A stretch of 64,000 nucleotides of DNA, from assembly GCA_020073305.1 (NCBI GenBank), contig JAIQFK010000015.1, forward strand, positions 124,001 to 188,000, in the 5' to 3' direction. The notes under the pieces were generated by a model that saw nothing but the letters and a program-made list of their open reading frames with translations, searched no databases and had not been told where the DNA came from. Within the stretch, counting starts at the first letter, position 1. Each line of letters begins with the position of its first letter. The DNA comes from Terriglobia bacterium (lineage in GTDB: Bacteria > Acidobacteriota > Terriglobia > Bryobacterales > Bryobacteraceae). Of the stretch, positions 9,423 through 18,001 are shown piece after piece. Made by a program: the position numbers and the translations under genes.

Positions 9423-10187
9423 TCAAGCCAGTGGCGGCGCCTTGGTCGCGGCAAATCGTAGCCGCACGTAGTCCGCCACCCAGGTCCCAGTGCTTTCGCG
9501 CAACTGCGGTTCCAGTGCAGCGCGGACCTCTTCTAGATACTCCTGCCGCGCTAGGCCGTGAAGCCCATCGAGAAAGTTCTGTGCAAATGTCTCCAGCCAG
9601 CCGATGATGTCGCCAGGCAGGGGGGTCAGACGCGGGATGAGCGCAATGCTATCGACGCGGAACCCCACTCGCTCCAACCGTGTTGCGTAGTCACCCGGAG
9701 TCGGGAAATACCAAGGCACGCGAGCCTCCCCATCCATCCCGCGCCGGTCCAAGGCTTGGACAAGCGCCATCCGGATCTTATGCACGCAGCCATAGCCTCC
9801 GCATTCAGCAACAAAGCGCCCCCCGGGTTTAAGAGAGCGGTACACTGCGGCGATCATAGGGTCGGCGCGCGTGATCCAGTGCAGCACCGCGTTGCTGAAG
9901 ACGGCATCGAACTCTTCCCGAAACGGCAAAGCTTCAGCGCTCATCACGCGCGCGTCCAACCCAAGCTTTCTCGCGGCCTCAATCTGTGGAGCGCTCGAAT
10001 CGACGGCAACGACTTCACACCCGAGATCGACAAGTTTCTTCGTGAGCGCCCCGTCTCCGCAGCCAAGGTCTAGAATGCGCTCGGCGGGCTGGGGTGCTAA
10101 CAATTCCACGACGGGAGATCCCAGATCGGAAACAAATCGGGCATGGCGCGCGTAGTTTGCGGGATCCCAACTTTGCACAGCGGACAT
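9423..10187 (-). CDS. Class I SAM-dependent methyltransferase
   Basis: 254 aa from the ATG at 10185-10187. The open frame extends to 10304, but 'MSAVQSWDPANYARHARFV' is the usual N-terminus of this family and the upstream extension has no family features. Motif I is clear ('ERILDLGCGDGALTKKL', about 32-48), followed by an acidic residue ('VVAVDSSAPQIE', about 58) and 'FDAVFSNAVLHWITR' near 92. These define a Rossmann-fold small-molecule methyltransferase of the trans-aconitate/ubiquinone type. The acceptor is unknown. It lies between two ~57-bp direct repeats, on a segment that interrupts otherwise carbohydrate-related genes, so lateral gain or a cassette is possible. Confidence 0.8.
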   Translation of the reverse strand: MSAVQSWDPANYARHARFVSDLGSPVVELLAPQPAERILDLGCGDGALTKKLVDLGCEVVAVDSSAPQIEAARKLGLDARVMSAEALPFREEFDAVFSNAVLHWITRADPMIAAVYRSLKPGGRFVAECGGYGCVHKIRMALVQALDRRGMDGEARVPWYFPTPGDYATRLERVGFRVDSIALIPRLTPLPGDIIGWLETFAQNFLDGLHGLARQEYLEEVRAALEPQLRESTGTWVADYVRLRFAATKAPPLA

Positions 10188-10313
10188 ACTGAATGTTAGC
10201 AGTTCGAAGTGGCGCCTACAGCCACTATTGGCGGGACTCGCTTCTCCAGTTGCCCGTCCCGCGTGTCGATGAATGGATTCTAGCCACCACGGAGGCGGCG
10301 GCAAGCAACCGCC

Positions 10314-10373
10314 AATTCAACGCTCACGGCCGAGCTTCGTAGACCATGTTGGACGGCGTTTCTGCGGCTCGCC
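10314..10373. repeat. Direct repeat copy B (about 58 bp)
   Basis: Second copy of the repeat at 9313-9371, in the same orientation, about 1.0 kb away. On the plus strand it begins ATTCAAC (10315) and holds GTTGGAC about 30 bp later, fitting RYYYAAC and GTTRRRY. A short hairpin (GGCGG/CCGCC around 10298-10314) lies directly to its left. Confidence 0.7.
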
Positions 10374-10731
10374 GCCTTCTCACATCCAGCGCGTAACATC
10401 CACTTCGCCCTGCTGCATCAAAGGCTTTGTTCATCAGGCTCTCTATAAAACGCGGGAACTCGCGGTGGAATGGCTCAACCGGAAATGTGCGCGTTACCGA
10501 GCCGCGACCAAAGGGAGCGGTTGCTCGGCGAAGTTTTTCAACAAGCTCCTAATTTAACGCCTCGTCCGTTGAATTGCGGCATCATATGTTCCGGTAGGGC
10601 CTTCGGACATCCGGGACTAATCGGGCATCGGACAGCGTTAAGCAGTGTCATCGGCGATTCCGGACGACGTTCGCGGACTTTATTCCCGGGAAGTCCCGGC
10701 CACGGACATGTCCGCCCGCCACGTCTGGTTG
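10374..10731. other. Gene-free stretch between repeat copy B and the next gene
   Basis: About 360 bp with no convincing gene. The only plus-strand open frame crossing it lacks a recognisable domain and a good start. A further ATTTAAC...GTTGAAT pair occurs at about 10551-10573. It may be a relic of a cassette, but I see no supported gene. Confidence 0.4.
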
Positions 10732-11916
10732 CTAGCTCTCCATCCTCTTCTCTTCCGCGTTCCACCTCACCCGCCGCCCTTTTCTTGAGGATTCCACCGC
10801 CATACAGCAGACGACGTTGGTATATTGCCCCATTTCGATCGTCGCGTTCGGCTCCTGGCGCGTGCGGACACAATCCAGAAAGTGCCGGATGTGGAGGCCG
10901 TCGGCGGAGTCGAACGTGTCGGGCTCGCGCCGCTCCTGGCTGGCCTTCACCTCCACTTCCGTGGTCTGCGGATAGAGCGCGTACGATTCGCGCCCGAGAT
11001 CGAACCGTGCTTTTTCGCCGTGGAACTGCTGCATCTGATCGTTGCACGCGCGGTAGCGCATGGCTTTATAGCTCAGCGTGAAAACCAGCAGGTAGTTTTC
11101 GGGAAACTCGACCGACATACTGCCGGTCTCGGGGATCTCGCCGCCCTCCAGGTTCAATTTGCCGCTCGAACAGGTGACCGCCACGGGATATGTGGAGTTC
11201 ATCATCCACTGCACGCCGTCGGCGATGTGGGCGGCTTGCCCGATGGGATATCCGAGGGCGTAATCGTAAAAATGCAGCCAGTTGAAGTATCGCAGCGGAT
11301 CCAGCGGCCGCTTGGGCGCCGGACCGAGAAACAAGTCCCAGTCGAGCTTGCCCTCGAGCGGTCGGTTGTTCAGTGACTTCAAGGAGTTTATCCACCAGGC
11401 GTTCACCAGCCGGATGGGACCGGTCACTCCGGAATCGATAATTCGCTTCGCCTCCTGATACAGCGGATAACTCCGCCGCTGGGTTCCCACTTGCGCCACG
11501 CGCTTGGTGCGCCGCACCGCCTCGACCATGCGGAAGCCGTCCTCGATCGTGTGCGCAAGGGGTTTCTCGACGTAAACATCCTTGCCTGCATCCACGGCAT
11601 CCACCAGCATCTGCGCATGCCAGTGGTCCGGGGTCGCGATGATGACGGCGTCGATCGACTTGTCTTCGAGAAGCCGGCGGTAATCCCCGAAAGACCTAGC
11701 GCCGGTCGAGGCGACTGTCAGCCCTTGCTCGAGGCGCGGCTCGTAGACGTCGCAAACCGCCGCCATTTCCGCGCCAAATTCTTTGAACTGGCGCGTGAGA
11801 TAGCTGCCGCGGTTACCGGTGCCGATGGTGGCGCAGCGGAGGCGGTCGTTGGCGCCGAGAATGCGCGTGCTGCTCAGCGCGGTGGCAGCCAGAAAGGCTC
11901 GCCGGTTTAGCGACAT
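10732..11916 (-). CDS. Tat-exported Gfo/Idh/MocA-family oxidoreductase
   Basis: 394 aa. Leader NRRAFLAATAL at residues 4-14 matches the Tat consensus. The Rossmann dinucleotide-binding start 'CATIGTGNRGSYL' follows at about 28-40, then 'DAVIIATPDHWHAQM' near 92 and 'DVYVEKPLAHTIEDG' near 115, which hold the conserved EKP lysine. The second half is the alpha/beta dimer domain. Homologs oxidise or epimerise sugars and inositols, or use bound NAD as a cofactor in glycoside hydrolysis (GH109). A Tat leader fits a protein exported with its nucleotide already bound. It is 24 bp downstream of the fucosidase on the same strand, so it is probably co-transcribed and works on the released sugar. Confidence 0.85.
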   Translation of the reverse strand: MSLNRRAFLAATALSSTRILGANDRLRCATIGTGNRGSYLTRQFKEFGAEMAAVCDVYEPRLEQGLTVASTGARSFGDYRRLLEDKSIDAVIIATPDHWHAQMLVDAVDAGKDVYVEKPLAHTIEDGFRMVEAVRRTKRVAQVGTQRRSYPLYQEAKRIIDSGVTGPIRLVNAWWINSLKSLNNRPLEGKLDWDLFLGPAPKRPLDPLRYFNWLHFYDYALGYPIGQAAHIADGVQWMMNSTYPVAVTCSSGKLNLEGGEIPETGSMSVEFPENYLLVFTLSYKAMRYRACNDQMQQFHGEKARFDLGRESYALYPQTTEVEVKASQERREPDTFDSADGLHIRHFLDCVRTRQEPNATIEMGQYTNVVCCMAVESSRKGRRVRWNAEEKRMES

Positions 11917-11940
11917 CGCTTTTCCCCCTCTTTCCTGAAG

Positions 11941-13296
11941 CTACGCAACTTGCTGATCGGTTTCGAGCAGGACGATGGTATCAACAGCCTGCCGGTCCTC
12001 GGGCGGGACTGTCAAGCGGATGCCGATGGCGGTCTTCTCTACCTTTATCTCTCGCCCCGTCAGCGAACGCGCCGCCACAATCTTCCCCGGAATAGGGGTC
12101 AGCTCAATTGTGTCGTCCACCCAGTCGATCACGTGAACGTAAAGACGATTGTCCCGGTGCGTGACGCCTCCCCATGGACCCGAGTGGACCGGGCCGCCGC
12201 GCGTCCCGTAGATCGACTCTCCGTAGCGCTTCAGCCACTCACCGACTTCCTTGAGGCGGCGAACATGATGTGGTTCCATCGCGCCATCGGGCCTGGGACC
12301 GACGTTTAACAGCAGGTTGCCGTCATTGACCGCCGTCTGGACCAGCAGTTGCACGCAATTCCGAAACGAGCGAATGGGCTCGTTCGGAACGTAACCCCAG
12401 CTCTCGGCCAGCACATCGCACGTCTCCCACCGCCGCTCCGTGTCGAACTGGCCGACCTTGCGTTCCGGCGTGTGGAAGTCTCCGCCCCAATCCACGCCGG
12501 GAGTTCCCGCACGATCGTTCATCACGATCTTGGGCTGCAGTTGCCGGATCATCCGGTAGAGCTTTTCTGGTTCCCACAGCGGAGTGGCCGTGTAGTGCTG
12601 TTTCGCATCGCGGGAGTGCCACTTCCCTCCCCAATACTCCAGCCCGCCAAAACCCAGCCAGTCGTCCCCGCCGCCATCGAACCAGAGGATGTCGATCTTC
12701 CCGTAGTTGGTAAGCAACTCCCGGACCTGATCGTAGGTCTGCTTCTTCATGGCCTCGGCGCTCTCGCGGTAAATGCCGGGGAGAAAGAAACCGGGGAATC
12801 GCCAGTCGAGCGGCGAGTAGTAGAGTCCAACGCCAAGGCCGGCTTTGCGGCAAGCGCGCACGTACTCCGCTACGAAGTCGCGCCGCGCCGCCGTCTTCAC
12901 GCTGGTGAAATCGCTCACCTGGCTGTCGAAGAGACAAAAGCCGTCGTGGTGGCGCGCGGTGAGCACCATGTATTTCATGCCCGCATCGCGCGCGGCCGCC
13001 GCCCAGGCATCGGCATCGAATGCCTGGGGACGGAAACGCTCCGCCAGCTTCGCATACTCGCGCACATCGATCTGCTCGAACCACTGGGCCCACTCTCCGT
13101 GCCCCAACACCGAGTAGATGCCCCAGTGGATGAACATGCCGAAGCGCGCGTCGCGCCACCATTTCATGTCCTCAGGCGTAAGCGAGAGCCCCGGCGCTGC
13201 GGCGGAAATTTGCTGTGACGCAAACGCCGCCGCGCCGCTGCCCGCCAGAAACGAGCGCCGGGAGACCGTGGAACCGCCCCGGGCGATGCTCTGCAT
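11941..13296 (-). CDS. Tat-exported alpha-L-fucosidase (GH29)
   Basis: 451 aa with a Tat leader (SRRSFLAGSGAAAFA near 12-26). GH29 hallmarks follow: 'DARFGMFIHWGIYSVLG' near 48, 'KYMVLTARHHDGFCLFDS' near 108, and 'IDILWFDGGG' near 205, which holds the Asp nucleophile expected in the TIM barrel. A C-terminal beta-sandwich begins near 345 after 'LLLNVGPRPDG'. The length is normal for the family. The enzyme removes terminal alpha-L-fucose from glycans. It lies just downstream of a TonB-type receptor and upstream of a Gfo/Idh/MocA gene on the same strand, an arrangement consistent with a glycan-use operon. Confidence 0.9.
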   Translation of the reverse strand: MQSIARGGSTVSRRSFLAGSGAAAFASQQISAAAPGLSLTPEDMKWWRDARFGMFIHWGIYSVLGHGEWAQWFEQIDVREYAKLAERFRPQAFDADAWAAAARDAGMKYMVLTARHHDGFCLFDSQVSDFTSVKTAARRDFVAEYVRACRKAGLGVGLYYSPLDWRFPGFFLPGIYRESAEAMKKQTYDQVRELLTNYGKIDILWFDGGGDDWLGFGGLEYWGGKWHSRDAKQHYTATPLWEPEKLYRMIRQLQPKIVMNDRAGTPGVDWGGDFHTPERKVGQFDTERRWETCDVLAESWGYVPNEPIRSFRNCVQLLVQTAVNDGNLLLNVGPRPDGAMEPHHVRRLKEVGEWLKRYGESIYGTRGGPVHSGPWGGVTHRDNRLYVHVIDWVDDTIELTPIPGKIVAARSLTGREIKVEKTAIGIRLTVPPEDRQAVDTIVLLETDQQVA

Positions 13297-13314
13297 AGCC
13301 GCTTCCCGCTTGGC

Positions 13315-16300
13315 TTAGAAGATGATCTTGGCCGCCACCTGCCCAATGCGCGGAGGTGCCTGCACGGAGGTGATCAACCCGAACGTGGTGCCCGATACCA
13401 GCCCGTTCGGACTGTTGAATTGAGCGTGGTTGAATGCGTTGAAGAACTCGGCACGAATCTGCAATGTCAAGCCTTCCCGAATTGTCGTGTCCTTGTGCAG
13501 CGCTAGGTTCCAGTTTTCGAGTCCAGGCCCGTGGAAAAAGCGGCGGGGAGCGCCGCCGAAAGTCCCAAGGGGCGGCACACTGAAACCTTGCCTGGTCATC
13601 CAGAGATGGCCGTTATCGCGCGGATCGCCGGCATACTGGAGATCGCCGGTGAAATTCGGCATGTCGATTCCCGACGTGCCGGTCAGAGCGTTATCGAAGG
13701 CGCCGAAGAGAGCCACCGGAAGTCCAGTCGAGAAGCGTGTGATGCCCGCAATCTCCCACCCGTTAACAAGACGCTTGGGCAGGCTCGAAAAAGCCTTGGC
13801 GAAAGGTATCGCGTAGGTGTAGCTCGCGATGAAGTTGTGAGTGACGTCAAAGTTCGAAAGCGCCCGGCTGAGCTCGTGGTTCGCGAAGTTTATGCGGTCG
13901 TTAAAGAATGAACCGTCGTCTAGCGACTTGGACCAGGTGTACCCGAACAGGAAGGATGAATTGCCGGCGCGGCGTTCCAAACTTACCTGTAGCGAGTTGT
14001 AGTCTGAATTGGCCCAGTTGCTCTCGTAGAAGGTAGTCCCAAAGGCGTGGCCGAAGGGGCTCCGGGTTCCAAGGACCAGTGAGCCGTCCGGCCGCGTAAA
14101 GGTCTGGTCCTCGAGGAACTTGCCGCACTCCAGCGTGCCTGCCATCACTCCGGATCCACGCAGACTCAAGCACAGCCCTGTATTCCCGGGATTGGCTTCG
14201 CTAATGGAGAGCAACTTGCGCCCCAGGGTTCCGACGTACCCAAGACTGAACACCATCGACCCGCTGAGTTGGCGCTGGATCGTGAAGTTGTAATCGATTC
14301 CGTAGGGGAGTTTGTTATGAACGTCGTACCCGAGCGTACTTACTAGAGGCAAGTAAGGAGAGAAATTGAAATTTTTGGCCGCGTCACTTCCGGGCGCCGG
14401 GATAACATATGGGAACGGCTGCCCCTGAGAGCCTCCCGTAGACCGGGTTCGGAACGGCTCCTCGAACAGACTGGGCGCGGGCGACCCCCAGTATTCACCG
14501 AATGGGACTGTTCCGAGAATCCAATACAGCGTCTGGTCTTGAATGGCTGTGTAGAAAATGCCCGAACCCACTCGAATGCTGGTCTTTCCTGGGCCGCCGA
14601 GAATTTTACCGAGCAGTCCTTCAGAGTAATTCGGTGAATAGGCCATACCCAGCCGAGGCGCGAAGTTGTTGTATCGGGTTGGCGCCAGCGTATTCGGAAC
14701 CCCCGGGTCGCCCGGGTACACCAAGCCCTTCGGAGCCGTGGGGTACTGTGTGGACTGCTCGCCGGGAATCAGTGCGACGATCTTGTTCTGGGTGTCATAC
14801 CACGGCGTGCTGAATTCCCACCGCAATCCGAAGTTCAGAGTCAGATTGGGCCTGACCCGGAAAGAATCCTGCGCGAAGAGCCCACCATACCTGCTGCGGC
14901 CGTCGAGCACTTGCGGACTCGACTGCGAATACGAAGACGGGGCGCCGAGTAAATAGTCGGCCACATCGTACCCGGTTTCGCCCCCGCTGAAACCGAACTG
15001 TCCGACGAAGCCGCCGCCGTTACGATTATTCATCTGATAGTAGCGATATTCTCCACCGAACTTGAGGGTATGGCGGCCCTTGATCTTGGAGAAGTTATCC
15101 CCGATCTGGTAAGTGTTCTGAATCCCGTTGCCCGTACCCGGATCGCCGAAGCTGAAGTTATTCAGACCTATGTACGGCACTGCTTTGTACCCTGTAGGGC
15201 CGGAGTTATTGATGCCGAGCGTTCCGGCGCCGGTGATGAAACCCATGCTCTCCAAACTCGGAGCGACGCTGCCGGCTGGGACGTTTCGTGCGACGATGCG
15301 CGTGTAACTCAGGCGAAAATCGTTCACCGCCGTCGGGCTGACAATGTACGTATTGCTGAGGGTACCCAACTGGTTTCTATTTCGGTCTTCAGATCCGAAA
15401 CCAGTCGGAAAGCTGCTGGATCCGTAGGGGCTAAGCCTGCTGAAATCGTCGAGGTAGTAGTAGCCCGACCAGTTTCCGGTTAACTTGTTCAGAAAATCCA
15501 CGCGCTGCCCGGCCTTGTGGTCTGTTGAGTGAGTCGAGACGGCAGCCGAGGCGTAAGTGCTGTCTCCCACGTTCGGCGCCGGAATGAAGCCGAGCGTCCC
15601 CTTTGTGGCTGGGGAGAAAGCGCTGGTTGGAATGATCCCATCAGGAAAGACGCTCGCGTAAGGCTCGTTGACCTGAACCGGGCGCCCGAGTCGTTGAGAC
15701 AATATTTGAGCCCAATAGGACCCGGTCACCGTGCCGGTCAGGTTTTGGACCCCGACGTTGCCCGATCGCTCGGCGTTGGAAGGCACTTGCACCGCGCTGG
15801 CCGTGCCTCCGTTCACGAGCTTGTCGCCTTGATAATCTGTAAACCAGAACAGTTTGTCTTTGATGGCCGGACCACCCACGGCGTACCCGAACTGGTTCCT
15901 CTTCAGCGCACCCTTGCCGGTGTCGAAGAAGCCTCTGGAATCCATCGCATCATTGCGCAGAAACTCAAACGCCGTGCCGTGGATCCGGTTGTTACCGCTC
16001 TTGGTGATGGTGTTCATGATCGCGCCGCTAAATCGCCCGTACTCGGCGTCGAAGCCGTTGGTGATCAACCGGAACTCCTGGATCGAATCCAGGTTGGGTT
16101 GCACGCCCGCCTCAAAGTTGGCGGCGCCGGACACATCGCCTCCGTTCACAAGGAAGCCGTTGCTGTTTTCCCGCTGGCCGTTTACGGAGATGGTTCCGGG
16201 TCCCTCGTTGCGCGAACTCACGGGCGCCACACCGACCTGCAAACCTAACAAGTCCAGGTAGCTTCTTCCGTTGAGCGGCAGTTCCAGGATTTTCTTTTCA

Positions 16301-16707
16301 TCGATCACGTCACCCAATTGGGTATTCGTGGTTTCCACCTGGATGGGGTTGGCGTTCACACTGACTTCCTGCTGAGCCGCGCCGACTTGCAGAACGATGT
16401 CCACGCGCCGCTGCTCATCCACCGTCAGAACGATCCCGGTCGCGACGAAGGCCTGGAAACCGGCGAACGTGGCCTGCACCTTGTACCGTCCGACTGGCAG
16501 TGACAGGATTCTGTACTGCCCAGCTACGTCGGTGGTCGTTTCCGCGGCCAGGTTAGTATCCACATTAGTCGCCGTAACGCGAGCCCCTTGAATCACCGCC
16601 GCCGACGGGTCGGTGACCATACCCAGGATTGAGCCGGTGACGTCCGCCAACAAAGCCGACGTCGACATCAAGGCTGCACACCCGATCAGTAACCAAGACC
16701 TCAACAT
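13315..16707 (-). CDS. TonB-dependent receptor-like outer-membrane protein with carboxypeptidase-regulatory domain (Oar-like)
   Basis: 1130 aa. The ATG at 16705-16707 follows GGAGG at a good distance and begins a signal peptide ('RSWLLIGCAALMSTSALLA'). An earlier in-frame ATG at 16782 adds a charged, unrelated stretch and was rejected. Residues 25-110 form a CarboxypepD_reg-like beta domain ('GSILGMVTDPSAAVIQGA'), then a plug region around 115-250 ('VSVNGQRENSNGFLVNGG'), then a long beta-barrel. The chain ends in a terminal Phe ('AKIIF'), as in outer-membrane barrels. These Oar-like proteins are expanded in Acidobacteria and are thought to import or bind oligosaccharides or peptides. No SusD partner is present. 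It is the first gene of the set with GH29 and Gfo/Idh/MocA. Confidence 0.88.
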   Translation of the reverse strand: MLRSWLLIGCAALMSTSALLADVTGSILGMVTDPSAAVIQGARVTATNVDTNLAAETTTDVAGQYRILSLPVGRYKVQATFAGFQAFVATGIVLTVDEQRRVDIVLQVGAAQQEVSVNANPIQVETTNTQLGDVIDEKKILELPLNGRSYLDLLGLQVGVAPVSSRNEGPGTISVNGQRENSNGFLVNGGDVSGAANFEAGVQPNLDSIQEFRLITNGFDAEYGRFSGAIMNTITKSGNNRIHGTAFEFLRNDAMDSRGFFDTGKGALKRNQFGYAVGGPAIKDKLFWFTDYQGDKLVNGGTASAVQVPSNAERSGNVGVQNLTGTVTGSYWAQILSQRLGRPVQVNEPYASVFPDGIIPTSAFSPATKGTLGFIPAPNVGDSTYASAAVSTHSTDHKAGQRVDFLNKLTGNWSGYYYLDDFSRLSPYGSSSFPTGFGSEDRNRNQLGTLSNTYIVSPTAVNDFRLSYTRIVARNVPAGSVAPSLESMGFITGAGTLGINNSGPTGYKAVPYIGLNNFSFGDPGTGNGIQNTYQIGDNFSKIKGRHTLKFGGEYRYYQMNNRNGGGFVGQFGFSGGETGYDVADYLLGAPSSYSQSSPQVLDGRSRYGGLFAQDSFRVRPNLTLNFGLRWEFSTPWYDTQNKIVALIPGEQSTQYPTAPKGLVYPGDPGVPNTLAPTRYNNFAPRLGMAYSPNYSEGLLGKILGGPGKTSIRVGSGIFYTAIQDQTLYWILGTVPFGEYWGSPAPSLFEEPFRTRSTGGSQGQPFPYVIPAPGSDAAKNFNFSPYLPLVSTLGYDVHNKLPYGIDYNFTIQRQLSGSMVFSLGYVGTLGRKLLSISEANPGNTGLCLSLRGSGVMAGTLECGKFLEDQTFTRPDGSLVLGTRSPFGHAFGTTFYESNWANSDYNSLQVSLERRAGNSSFLFGYTWSKSLDDGSFFNDRINFANHELSRALSNFDVTHNFIASYTYAIPFAKAFSSLPKRLVNGWEIAGITRFSTGLPVALFGAFDNALTGTSGIDMPNFTGDLQYAGDPRDNGHLWMTRQGFSVPPLGTFGGAPRRFFHGPGLENWNLALHKDTTIREGLTLQIRAEFFNAFNHAQFNSPNGLVSGTTFGLITSVQAPPRIGQVAAKIIF

Positions 16708-16919
16708 TGTAAAGAGCCTCCCTCTTCTTGTTTGGGCTACCCTCGGCAATTCTCTGGCCTTTCTTCTTTGTATTGAGTTCAACTCTTCTTGCCACTTGAT
16801 CTTACGGCGAGGTGAGTGATTTAACCCTGTCGAAGTCAGGTCTCATTGCGCGTAAAGCCCCAATGACTGCTTCAACCTGTCATTTCACCATTGCCGAGCG
16901 AAAGGACCTGAAAAAGCAG

Positions 16920-17999
16920 ATGAATCCACAAATGAAGCTGCTGCTTATCTGTCTGGTCGCCGAGTGCGTGCTCGCCGCCTCACCGGACCAGGTTCTCGCC
17001 GTGATGCACAAAGTGAATAACTGGCAGGTTGCCCACCCCGTGATGCCGGCCGGCGATCGCAACTGGGAACGCGGAACCTGGTACACCGGCGTAATGTCTG
17101 CGTGGAAAGAGACGCACGACCGCAAGTTCCTCGATCAGGCTTTGGCTTGGGGGCGGCAGCACGAGTGGCAAGTCGGCACGGAGCCGGGCGGCGCGAACAG
17201 ATTATTTTGTGCGGAGACCTGGCTGGAATTGTATTTCGTCAAAAACGATCGCGCGATGATCGAGCCGGCAATCGAGTGGCTCAACACGAACGCGCCGAAT
17301 TCGCCTGCCGGCGCGAAGCGGTGGTATCTGGAAGCGTGGGGCTTGAATCGCACTTATGCCGACTCTCTCTACGGCGCGCCGGCGCTGGCCATGCTGGCTA
17401 GAGCCACGCAAGACAAAAAGTATCTGGATATCATGCAAGCTTTTTTCGACGACGTCACGGGCGAGTTGCTGGATAAGGAATCGGGGCTCTATTACCGCGA
17501 CGCGCGCTTCATTGGCCGGCGGACAGCGAATGGCAAGAAAATCCTCTGGTCCAGAGGGAACGGTTGGGTATTCGCGGCAATCGCGCGGATTCTCGAATAC
17601 CTGCCGGGCGATCATCCGAGCAGGCCGGAATATGTGCGGATCTTCCGGCGCATGGCTTCGGAACTGGTGAAACGCCAAGGGGCGGATGGCCTGTGGCGTG
17701 TGAACCTGGACGATCCCGAAACGGTTCCGGAGCCGGAGACGAGCGGCAGCGGCTTCTTCTGCTACGGCTTGGCCTGGGGCATTCATCACGGTGTGCTGGA
17801 ACGCTCTACGTATCTGCCGGCGGTGCTCAGGGCTTGGGCAGGCTTGTCTCGAAACGTGAGTCCCGAAGGGAGGCCGTTGCGGGGCCAGCAGGTGGATTTC
17901 GAGCCGAATGCCGTGAAGCAGGACAGCACGCGTGAATTCGTCACGGGCACGTTCCTTCTGGCAGGCAGCCAGGTGTATGCTCTTTCCACGGCCGAATAG
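16920..17999 (+). CDS. Glycoside hydrolase family 88/105 unsaturated glucuronyl or rhamnogalacturonyl hydrolase
   Basis: About 359 aa. The frame is open from 16812, but the ATG at 16920 (or 16932) begins 'KLLLICLVAECVLAAS', a signal peptide. The (alpha/alpha)6-barrel motifs of GH88/GH105 are present: 'WERGTWYTGVMSAW' near 43, 'RTYADSLYGAPALAML' near 142 with the likely catalytic Asp, 'WSRGNGWVFAAIARIL' near 208, and a late 'GSGFFCYGLAWGI'. These enzymes hydrate the unsaturated uronic acid left by polysaccharide lyases at the end of pectin or rhamnogalacturonan breakdown. It is divergent from the TonB-type receptor and 2 bp upstream of an esterase gene, so it is translationally close-coupled to the latter. 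Confidence 0.88.
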   Translation: MNPQMKLLLICLVAECVLAASPDQVLAVMHKVNNWQVAHPVMPAGDRNWERGTWYTGVMSAWKETHDRKFLDQALAWGRQHEWQVGTEPGGANRLFCAETWLELYFVKNDRAMIEPAIEWLNTNAPNSPAGAKRWYLEAWGLNRTYADSLYGAPALAMLARATQDKKYLDIMQAFFDDVTGELLDKESGLYYRDARFIGRRTANGKKILWSRGNGWVFAAIARILEYLPGDHPSRPEYVRIFRRMASELVKRQGADGLWRVNLDDPETVPEPETSGSGFFCYGLAWGIHHGVLERSTYLPAVLRAWAGLSRNVSPEGRPLRGQQVDFEPNAVKQDSTREFVTGTFLLAGSQVYALSTAE

Positions 18000-18001
18000 C
18001 T

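Noticed and set aside
10413-10557. Short plus-strand stretch with a WLNRK segment, reminiscent of the end of group II intron maturases
   Set aside because: The similarity covers fewer than ten residues, spacing to the next motif is wrong, and no domain V/VI RNA was found.
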